In this document: positions 1 through 4,896 of the stretch, piece by piece
How positions within the stretch are numbered: the stretch's first letter is position 1
Layout of the letters: each line of letters starts with the position of its first letter
Source: Clostridia bacterium
Lineage (GTDB): Bacteria; Bacillota; Clostridia; Oscillospirales; Acutalibacteraceae
NCBI GenBank assembly: GCA_900766945.1
Contig: CAAFXD010000143.1
Span: 1-5,401 of the forward strand
DNA: 5,401 nucleotides
Direction: 5' to 3'
Program-made: the position numbers and the translations under genes
Notes under the pieces: generated by a model
What the model saw: the letters and a program-made list of their open reading frames with translations, nothing else
Told to the model about the DNA's origin: nothing
Database searches by the model: none

Positions 1-103
1 AAATCAAGAGAACGGCATAACTGTGAGCTTCGCTCCCTCACGGTGCAAGTCACTGAGAACAGATGAATACACCTACGGCGTGTGTCTTACACCGTAACAA
101 GCA

Positions 104-126
104 GGGACTTTGTGTGCCAAAGTCCC
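104..126. repeat. Perfect 9-bp hairpin, candidate oriT inverted repeat
   Basis: GGGACTTTG (104-112) is exactly complementary to CAAAGTCCC (118-126) around a 5-base loop, TGTGC. There is no T-run after it, so it is a poor terminator. Lying about 90 bases before mobC, it is the best single candidate in the window for the hairpin recognised by the relaxase or MobC. The nick would be expected close to one arm, but its position cannot be read from the sequence. Confidence 0.5.
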
Positions 127-131
127 AATCA

Positions 132-163
132 AAAGCCGCAGATTTTCTTGCGGCTTTGTTCTT
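132..163 (+). terminator. Terminator-like hairpin with T-rich tail before mobC
   Basis: AAAGCCGCA (132-140) pairs perfectly with TGCGGCTTT (149-157) across an 8-base loop, and is followed by the T-rich stretch TTTGTTCTTT. This fits a Rho-independent terminator, either for a gene to the left of the window or as an attenuator in the mob operon leader. It begins only five bases after the 104-126 hairpin, so it could equally be part of the oriT structure. Confidence 0.45.
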
Positions 164-183
164 TGGGGGCTTACTGCCCCCAA
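163..183. repeat. GC-rich 8-bp hairpin just upstream of the mobC ribosome binding site
   Basis: TTGGGGGC (163-170) pairs exactly with GCCCCCAA (176-183) around the loop TTACT. It ends 21 bases before the mobC Shine-Dalgarno sequence (AGAAGG, 205-210). It could be an operator for a ribbon-helix-helix protein such as MobC, an mRNA structure affecting mobC translation, or part of oriT. The sequence does not decide between these. Confidence 0.4.
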
Positions 184-214
184 TCCCCCGAAAAAATGAA
201 TGAAAGAAGGAATA

Positions 215-493
215 ATGTATATGAAAGATATGCGGATTGCCGTGCGTGTCACGGCAAAAGAAAAAGAGAAAATACAATCAAAAGCCCGAAAGAGCGGGCT
301 AAGCACAAATGAATATGTCAAGCAAAGAGCGTTAGGGTATGAACCGAGAGGTATTCCCCCCGACGCTCTTTTTCTTTGCCTTGAAAAGCTCGGTGAGCTT
401 GCCGACAAAGCGAGTTCACCGGAGTTGGACAAGGAAATCAGTGATGTGCTGAAAGAAATTACAGCAGCTTTTCTATTGCCGGGAAAGGGGTGA
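215..493 (+). CDS. mobC: MobC-like relaxosome accessory protein (ribbon-helix-helix)
   Basis: A 92-residue basic protein that should bind DNA at oriT as a dimer and help the relaxase load and nick. It opens with a short beta-strand-like segment (MRIAVRVT) and then a helix-turn-helix stretch with KIQSKARKSGLS and NEYVKQRALG, the typical ribbon-helix-helix layout of Firmicute MobC proteins. The C-terminal half is helical and acidic, suited to protein contacts. I chose the ATG at 215 because AGAAGG (205-210) sits four bases upstream. An in-frame ATG at 200 lies before that site and is unlikely, while the ATG at 221 is a possible alternative. The relaxase begins six bases after the stop, so the two are probably co-translated. 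MobC proteins often repress their own operon, and the hairpins just upstream would be natural binding sites. The family assignment is fairly secure; the exact binding site is inference. Confidence 0.8.
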   Translation: MYMKDMRIAVRVTAKEKEKIQSKARKSGLSTNEYVKQRALGYEPRGIPPDALFLCLEKLGELADKASSPELDKEISDVLKEITAAFLLPGKG

Positions 494-502
494 TGTATTT
501 TG
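485..502 (+). promoter_or_regulatory. Ribosome binding site and TTG start of the relaxase gene
   Basis: AAGGGG at 485-490 lies nine bases before a TTG at 500 and overlaps the last codons of mobC. The family's N-terminus (MAVT...WPI) begins exactly at this TTG, and the ATG at 493 is in another frame, so the rare TTG start is preferred. The overlap suggests translational coupling to mobC. Confidence 0.65.
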
Positions 503-1102
503 GCTGTTACTGGGTTCTGGCCTATATACAAAAACCTAAAAGCAACGCTTGACTATGCCGACAATCCTGATAAAACCATCGACCGCAGATATTTGGATGA
601 AGATTTATATGCGGCGCTTTCTTATGCCGAGAACGATAATAAGACCGACCGCAAAATGTATGTCGGAGGCATTAACTGCTCCAAGCAAAATGCCTATGCC
701 GAAATGGCTGCCGTACAGCGGCGGTTCGGGCTTCGTGGCAAGGTTGTCGGCTATCATGGAATACAAAGTTTCCGTGAAGGCGAAGTCACACCGGAGCAGG
801 CTTTTGAAATCGGCAAAGCCACCGCCCGGAAGATGTGGGGCGATAGGTATCAGGTACTTGTGACTGTTCACCTGAACACTGAAAATGTGCATTGCCATTT
901 CGTTGTGAACCCCGTTTCATTTAAGGACGGTACAAAATTTCAGAACAAAATCGGCGATCACAAAGAGCTTCGCAGAGTATCTGATGAAATATGCCGGGAA
1001 CACGGTCTGTCTGTTCTTGAAAACAGTAGCTTCTACGGTGGTAATAAAAATGACTATTGGCGGCACAAAGCAGGCAAGAAAACGCATCGGGACTATCCGT
1101 GA
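500..1102 (+). CDS. MobA/MobL-type relaxase, N-terminal nuclease part (frameshifted gene)
   Basis: This is the catalytic half of a Firmicute relaxase of the MOB-P/MobL type. The enzyme nicks oriT, stays covalently attached to the 5' end and leads the strand into a recipient. The N-terminus (WPIYKNLKATLDYADNPDKT) is characteristic, and Tyr19 is a reasonable candidate for the nicking tyrosine. A conserved YHGIQSF block follows at residues 85-91. The metal-binding histidine motif is intact: His124 in VTVHLN, then His131 and His133 in NVHCHFVVN. The reading frame stops at residue 200 in a stretch (KKTHRDYP) that relatives continue as a THRD-x-(I/L)-(R/K)-x-D segment. The matching continuation, IREDVEYCL, is present in another frame from about 1095. 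The whole gene would encode about 450 residues, so this product is under half length. It may be inactive, or may keep nicking activity without the C-terminal partner contacts. The family call is firm; activity is unknown. Confidence 0.85.
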   Translation: MAVTGFWPIYKNLKATLDYADNPDKTIDRRYLDEDLYAALSYAENDNKTDRKMYVGGINCSKQNAYAEMAAVQRRFGLRGKVVGYHGIQSFREGEVTPEQAFEIGKATARKMWGDRYQVLVTVHLNTENVHCHFVVNPVSFKDGTKFQNKIGDHKELRRVSDEICREHGLSVLENSSFYGGNKNDYWRHKAGKKTHRDYP

Positions 1103-1862
1103 GGATGTGGAATACTGCTTGACTTTTGCAACCTCTCCGAGAGAATTTGAGAGCCAGTTATATGCGCTCGGTTATACTCTCGATCCCGTGCGGTTTTCTG
1201 TAAAAGCGAAGCACTGGGAGCGTTCTGTTCGGCTTGCAAATATCGGTTTTACAAAGGAAATCGTGCAGACGCAGTTGGATAAAAACGCCGAGAGCAGATA
1301 CTGCCTGTTCACTTTGGAATACCGTCCGCCGTACAGACCTAAAAAGTTTCCGCTGGAGTATGAACTGCGAAAGCTTGAGTTTGCTATTGACCACAGCTAC
1401 GATGCGGCAACTGTTTTAGTAGATACGATTTTCTATCTCGTTATAACAGTAATCCAAATTATAGCCGAACTTGCCGATGTAATGTTGCTGTCGCCGGATT
1501 TAAGAACAACGGAAAAGGATTTGAAAGAGCTTATTTCAGATTATCATTTTCTCAAAGAAAATGACATTCACACCGCAACCGATTTGCAAGCAAACATCGA
1601 CGAAAGCAAAGTGCAGTTATCCAATTTGGAGTGTGAGCGCAAAACACTCGGCAACCGTATCCGCCGCCCGAAATCGCCGGAGGATGAAAACCAAAACAAA
1701 GAGCGCCGCAAAGAACTTTCCAAAAAAATGAAGCCTGTCCGTGAAAGGCTACGCCGTGCGGAGAAAATTCTCGAGAAGTCTCCGCATTTATATGAGTTAT
1801 TAAAACAAGAGCACGAGCTTGAGAGAAAAGCCCGTGCGAAATATTTAGATAGGAGTAGATGA
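984..1862 (+). pseudogene. Relaxase C-terminal part, separated by frameshift
   Basis: Continuation of the same relaxase gene, shifted by +1 relative to the first part. Only the sequence after about 1095 (IREDVEYCL onward) is relaxase-like; the 37 codons before it overlap the nuclease part in the wrong frame and are probably meaningless. It contains a basic stretch (VRFSVKAKHWERSVRL), an unusually hydrophobic helix at 1413-1490 (VLVDTIFYLVITVIQ onward), and a long charged coiled-coil-like tail rich in Lys, Arg and Glu (about 1500-1860). These C-terminal regions usually contact oriT DNA, MobC or the coupling protein. No good Shine-Dalgarno sequence precedes 984. An internal ATG at 1050 follows a weak GGTGG, so independent translation is possible but unproven. 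The open frame over more than 750 bases suggests a recent mutation or a sequencing error. The stop overlaps the first possible parB start. Confidence 0.7.
1076..1102 (+). other. Frameshift site in the relaxase gene
   Basis: Upstream the relaxase reads in the frame of position 500; downstream it reads one base later. Loss of two bases between about 1088 and 1097 would explain it best, because THRD and IREDVE then join with the spacing I recall for the family. A single extra A in the AAAA at 1079-1082 is also possible. A classical -1 slippery heptamer would not give the needed direction of shift, so programmed frameshifting is less likely than mutation or a base-calling error. Confidence 0.75.
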
Positions 1863-1864
1863 AA

Positions 1865-2728
1865 ATGAAAAATACAAGAAATCAGCCGGTAAATATTCCG
1901 GTTTCAAAGCTTCGCCCGTTTGAGGGTCAACCGTTTAAGGTTAAGGACGATGAGGAAATGAATACCTTGATTGAAAGTGTGCAGACGCAAGGAATTCTTT
2001 CACCGCTGATTGTCCGACCGATTGAAAACACAGAGGAATATGAGGTGATAAGCGGACACCGCCGCTTACACGCCGCAGTTAAGGCAGGGATTACAGAAGT
2101 CCCTGCCTTAATTTATGCCCTTGACCGTGATTCAGCCGCTATAGCTTTAGTGGACAGCAACCTGCACAGAGAGCACATTCTGCCCTCAGAAAAGGCATTT
2201 GCATATAAGTTGAAAATGGAGGCTCTATCACATCAGGGCAAGCGAACGGATTTAATTTCGTGCCAACTTGGCACGAAGTTAAGAACTGATGAAATGATGG
2301 CTGAAAACAGCAATGACAGTGCACGGCAAATTCAGCGCTATATTCGCCTAACAAACCTTATTCCCGAACTTCTTGAATTTATGGATGAAGGTAAAATGGC
2401 ACTGTCCGTTGGTGTGGAGCTTTCCTTCCTTGATGAGCAGAGCCAGTACGATGTTTTGGAACAATGTGAAATCAACGACTGCACGCCATCCTATTCTCAG
2501 GCTTTCCGTATGCACAAGGAAGACCGTGAAGGATTGCTTACCAAAGCTGTTATTCAGGATATTATGTGTGAGGAAAAAGCTAACCAACGTGAGATGTTTA
2601 AAGTCCCGATGGAACGCATACGCCAATATGTTCCTAACGCCAATGTAAAGCAGGCTGAAGATTTTGTTTTGAAGGCTTGCGAACATTACCGTAAGTATCT
2701 TCGCAACCGTGACCGAGATTCGAGATAG
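1865..2728 (+). CDS. ParB/RepB/Spo0J-family DNA-binding protein
   Basis: A 287-residue ParB-like protein. Numbered from the ATG at 1859, the N-terminal ParB domain starts with IPVSKLRPFEGQPFKV (residues 13-28) and carries ISGHRR (64-69), with the GxRR core of ParB box I. NLHREHILPSEKAFAYK (101-117) follows, with the NxxR motif used by ParB proteins for CTP binding. A helix-turn-helix region lies around 145-170 (SARQIQRYIRLTNLIPE). The C-terminal third is helical and not recognisable to me. Such proteins are frequent next to relaxases in Clostridial ICEs, usually without a ParA; their role there (stabilization, regulation or help in transfer) is not settled, and no parA is seen here. AGGAG (1851-1855) is nine bases from the ATG at 1865 but only three from the ATG at 1859, so the later start is preferred. 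The gene practically abuts the relaxase and should be coupled to it. It contains a 21-bp palindrome at 2257-2277. Confidence 0.85.
   Translation: MKNTRNQPVNIPVSKLRPFEGQPFKVKDDEEMNTLIESVQTQGILSPLIVRPIENTEEYEVISGHRRLHAAVKAGITEVPALIYALDRDSAAIALVDSNLHREHILPSEKAFAYKLKMEALSHQGKRTDLISCQLGTKLRTDEMMAENSNDSARQIQRYIRLTNLIPELLEFMDEGKMALSVGVELSFLDEQSQYDVLEQCEINDCTPSYSQAFRMHKEDREGLLTKAVIQDIMCEEKANQREMFKVPMERIRQYVPNANVKQAEDFVLKACEHYRKYLRNRDRDSR
2257..2277. repeat. Perfect 10-bp palindrome inside the parB-like gene
   Basis: TTCGTGCCAA (2257-2266) is the exact reverse complement of TTGGCACGAA (2268-2277), with one central base. It encodes SCQLGTK, in the linker just before the helix-turn-helix of the ParB-like protein. 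A perfect 10-bp dyad in coding sequence is unlikely by chance at a given place. It could be the centromere-like binding site of this ParB protein, an autoregulatory operator, or an mRNA hairpin. It is not the standard chromosomal parS consensus, so its function is inference. Confidence 0.55.
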
Positions 2729-2739
2729 GAGGTGCGCTT

Positions 2740-2934
2740 ATGGATTTTAAAATGAATGCCGTTATTCACCGTGGCAACAACTACAATAACGCCCTCCGTT
2801 CTTTTCAGCACAAGCGAATAGAGTTTCTGGAACAGGAAATCCGAGCGCTTGACAGCGAAACGCTGTGGTTACTCTTACGCCAGCTTTGCAAAAACGGTCG
2901 CACATTGGAAAGCGTCACCGGGCTGGCTGTATAA
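2740..2934 (+). CDS. Small conserved-type hypothetical protein
   Basis: A 64-residue protein that I do not recognise. It has a good Shine-Dalgarno sequence (AGGAGGT, 2727-2733) six bases before the ATG, overlapping the parB-like stop codon, so it is very likely translated. The N-terminal part is basic and polar (VIHRGNNYNNALRSFQHKR), followed by an amphipathic helix (IEFLEQEIRALDSETLWLLLRQL) that might mediate dimerization. There is no signal peptide, membrane segment or cysteine motif. It sits between the ParB-like gene and the recombinase, with its stop 24 bases before the recombinase start, so it is probably co-transcribed with both. A recombination directionality factor or a small regulator would fit the position, but nothing in the sequence proves either. 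Confidence 0.6.
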   Translation: MDFKMNAVIHRGNNYNNALRSFQHKRIEFLEQEIRALDSETLWLLLRQLCKNGRTLESVTGLAV

Positions 2935-2958
2935 TGAAAAAGCAGGAGGACTGATATT

Positions 2959-4833
2959 ATGACAAAGAAACAAAAATACAATACTGAGGATAACCGGTGC
3001 GTAGCCATCTACGCCCGAAAATCCCGCATCACCAACAAAGGCGACAGTATCGGTGTGCAGTTCAAGCAATGTGCCGAGTACGCCAAACGCGAATTGCACC
3101 TCGATGAAGATTACACTTTCCTTGAATATGAGGATAAAGGACTTTCCGGCTACTATTCCGACCGTCCTGATTTCCAGCGTATGCTTCACGATATTGAAAT
3201 GGGCAAGATCCGTGCCGTCGTCTGCTATAAATTAGACCGTATCGGCAGAAAGACAAGCGATCTTCTGCGCCTGCTTGATTTTCTTGAAAAACACAAGGTA
3301 GACCTGCTGATATGTTCCAACAATATCAACACGGCTTCCGGTGTGTCAAAGATATTTATTCAAATATTCGCCGTCGTTGCCGAATTTGAGCGTGATACCT
3401 TAACCGAGCGTATCACCGATAATATGATGGAGCTTGCCAAAGACGGGCGCTGGCTGGGCGGCAATACGCCAACAGGATTTACGGTGAAGCGTGTGAAAAC
3501 CGGCAGCGGCAAAAACAAATCCGCTTACAGTTATTTGGAGGGCGTTCCTGAAGAAAAAGCGATGATACAAAAGCTCTATGAGATATTCACCGCCACTCGC
3601 TCTATCAAGAAAACGGCGGATCGAATGAACGAGCTTGGCTATCGCACAAAGGTCGGAAGCAAGTTCAACAGCTCCACAACAAGGTTGCTGTTGAAAAATC
3701 CCGTATACTGCACCGCCGACGAAAGCGCATACAATTATTTCTTGGAGCATAACGGAGGTCTTTGTGGGGATATTTCTGAGTTTGACGGTCAGCACGGCAT
3801 TTCTGCCTACAACAAGACCGATCAGGAGAAATTCGAGGATGCGGACAGCACCTTTATTTCACCGAAATTTGTGCAGTTGATGTCAAAAAAGCCGCTTTCC
3901 GAATGGATTATCTCGGTCGGCAGACACGAGGGCTTTATTTCAAGTAAACAATGGATTGACACGCAAAATATGCTGGACGATATTGCCGAAAAATACAACC
4001 GTCCGCACCGAAAGACCAACGCCTTACTTGCAGGACTGGTCTACTGTCCGCATTGCGGGAAACGCCTTCGGGTTATCTCGGAATCCAACCGCTGGACCAA
4101 CGGTAAGCCGAGATTCAAGTATGTTTGTCCCGGCTACCGTGTAGGTGAATGTACTTTCCGTGCAGTGGACGGCGTTTTACTTGATGAGTTTGTGGTGAAG
4201 CAGCTATCCCACCTTGCCGATGAGGACAGCGAATACTTTGAAAAATTACTCAATGAAAAAGCGTCCGATATTTTCAGCTCGTCGCAAAATGAAAAAGAAT
4301 TATCCGATCTTAGAAAGAAGAAGACACAGCTTGAAACAGCAATAGCCAATCAGGTAAAAAATCTTCGGGAGGCGGATGACAGCCTGAAACGGTTTATACA
4401 GGAGGATGTTAAGGCGCTGACCGATGAACTTGCCGAAATCGAAATTTTACTTCAAAAGTTAGAGGACAGCAGACAAAGTCAGATGTACGCTATCCGTGAT
4501 ATTGAAGAAATAAAGGAAAGGCTGTTGTCATTCGGAAAGTATGCTGAAAACGCCGCACCTGATGTGCTTGTAACGCTGATACAGACCTTTGTGGAGCGCA
4601 TTTATATTACTGATGAAAATGATGAGCGCAACTGCCACATTTTCATTAAAGGTTGCTCGAAAGAAGATTATGATGACTTCTTCCGGGCGACCGGTTACAT
4701 AAAAAACACACAGGAAACCGGAACTGTCACATCCGTTTTGCCTGTGTGTGATTCAGATGAGTGTTGCAAAACCTACATGCAATTTTTTCTTTTACATATT
4801 CAGCATATTGAATTTCGTGCGAAAATGTGTTAA
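2959..4833 (+). CDS. Large serine recombinase (site-specific integrase/excisionase)
   Basis: A 624-residue recombinase of the large serine (TndX/phage integrase-like) family, which excises and integrates the element by cutting two att sites with 2-base staggers. The resolvase catalytic domain covers residues 13-160: YARKS with nucleophile candidate Ser22 and Arg20, GLSGYYSDRPDFQRML (61-76), and KLDRIGR with the conserved Arg94 and Arg97. The recombinase domain begins at GRWLGGNTPTGF (163-174). A zinc ribbon follows with Cys363, Cys366, Cys390 and Cys398 (YCPHCG ... VCPGYRVGEC), then a long coiled coil at about 440-525 of the kind that controls synapsis and direction. AGGAGG (2944-2949) lies nine bases before the ATG. 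The gene is full length with no frameshift. Its last 25 or so residues are unusual (CCKTYMQFFLLHIQ and on) and run into the presumed element end, so this tail may differ between integrated and circular forms. Confidence 0.92.
   Translation: MTKKQKYNTEDNRCVAIYARKSRITNKGDSIGVQFKQCAEYAKRELHLDEDYTFLEYEDKGLSGYYSDRPDFQRMLHDIEMGKIRAVVCYKLDRIGRKTSDLLRLLDFLEKHKVDLLICSNNINTASGVSKIFIQIFAVVAEFERDTLTERITDNMMELAKDGRWLGGNTPTGFTVKRVKTGSGKNKSAYSYLEGVPEEKAMIQKLYEIFTATRSIKKTADRMNELGYRTKVGSKFNSSTTRLLLKNPVYCTADESAYNYFLEHNGGLCGDISEFDGQHGISAYNKTDQEKFEDADSTFISPKFVQLMSKKPLSEWIISVGRHEGFISSKQWIDTQNMLDDIAEKYNRPHRKTNALLAGLVYCPHCGKRLRVISESNRWTNGKPRFKYVCPGYRVGECTFRAVDGVLLDEFVVKQLSHLADEDSEYFEKLLNEKASDIFSSSQNEKELSDLRKKKTQLETAIANQVKNLREADDSLKRFIQEDVKALTDELAEIEILLQKLEDSRQSQMYAIRDIEEIKERLLSFGKYAENAAPDVLVTLIQTFVERIYITDENDERNCHIFIKGCSKEDYDDFFRATGYIKNTQETGTVTSVLPVCDSDECCKTYMQFFLLHIQHIEFRAKMC
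4764..4793 (+). terminator. Weak terminator-like hairpin within the recombinase 3' end
   Basis: TTGCA (4764-4768) pairs with TGCAA (4778-4782) across nine bases, followed directly by TTTTTTCTTTT (4783-4793). The five-pair A/T-rich stem is weak, but the T-run is good. It lies inside the open reading frame, 38 bases before the stop, which hints that the last codons may not belong to the ancestral gene. Confidence 0.25.
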
Positions 4834-4836
4834 CAT
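4808..4836 (+). promoter_or_regulatory. Possible extended -10 promoter for sdaAB
   Basis: TTGAAT (4808-4813) and TAACAT (4831-4836) are 17 bases apart, each matching four of six consensus positions, and a TG at 4828-4829 gives an extended -10. A start near 4843 would leave a leader of about 50 bases containing the 4849-4874 hairpin. The -10 overlaps the recombinase stop codon. The match is moderate, so this is a candidate only. Confidence 0.35.
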
Positions 4837-4848
4837 AGTTTTATTCAA

Positions 4849-4886
4849 AGGAGAACTCGCTTTTGAGTTCTCCTATACCGTTTTTT
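4849..4886 (+). terminator. Strong hairpin between the recombinase and sdaAB: terminator or sdaAB leader element
   Basis: AGGAGAACTC (4849-4858) pairs perfectly with GAGTTCTCCT (4865-4874) around the loop GCTTTT, and TTTTTT follows at 4881-4886 after a six-base gap. It could end transcription from the recombinase operon, although the gap weakens a classical terminator. The right arm ends in CTCCT, which could instead pair with the sdaAB ribosome binding site AGGAG (4887-4891). The left arm would then free that site, so a translational or transcriptional switch in the sdaAB leader is also possible. Confidence 0.55.
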
Positions 4887-4896
4887 AGGAGTTTGT

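Larger units (their letters stand above)
1..199. other. Non-coding mob leader, presumed oriT region
   Basis: This stretch in front of the mobilization genes has no convincing gene but is packed with inverted repeats. They are an imperfect 7-bp hairpin at 21-43 (CTGTGAG against CTCACGG, one G-T pair), an imperfect repeat at 75-95 (GTGT against ACAC with flanking pairs and a bulge), and three perfect hairpins at 104-126, 132-157 and 163-183. In mobilizable elements oriT normally lies just upstream of mobC and the relaxase gene, and relaxases recognise a hairpin beside the nick, so the position and structure fit oriT. I did not recognise a nic consensus, so both the assignment and its limits are inference. 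The left boundary may lie outside the window. Confidence 0.5.
4740..4848. other. Presumed right end of the element (attachment junction)
   Basis: The recombinase is the last element gene and sdaAB is a chromosomal gene, so an attachment junction should lie between the end of the recombinase and the sdaAB start. The interval has several small dyads typical of serine-integrase att sites: ATTCA/TGAAT (4798-4813), TTTCG/CGAAA (4813-4824) and TGTTAACA (4828-4835). It also has a CATATT direct repeat (4795-4800, 4804-4809). The crossover cannot be placed because the other element end is outside the window. Confidence 0.35.

Noticed and set aside
82..312. Plus-strand open frame overlapping the start of mobC
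   Set aside because: It begins inside the hairpin region without a ribosome binding site and overlaps mobC in another frame; the composition looks random.
73..531. 152-residue open frame on the minus strand
   Set aside because: It lies opposite mobC and the hairpin region, has low-complexity Ser/Phe-rich sequence, no recognisable motif, and conflicts with a well-supported gene on the plus strand.
1076..1102. Programmed ribosomal frameshift joining the two relaxase parts
   Set aside because: The shift needed is +1 (or -2); there is no -1 style slippery heptamer with downstream structure, and relaxases of this family are not known to use one. Mutation or error is simpler.
1865..2728. A complete ParAB partition system
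   Set aside because: Only the ParB-like protein is present; no Walker-type ParA is encoded in the window, so a classical partition locus cannot be claimed.
3400..3795. 131-residue minus-strand open frame inside the recombinase gene
   Set aside because: A reverse-strand shadow of the recombinase coding sequence with no independent start signal or family resemblance.
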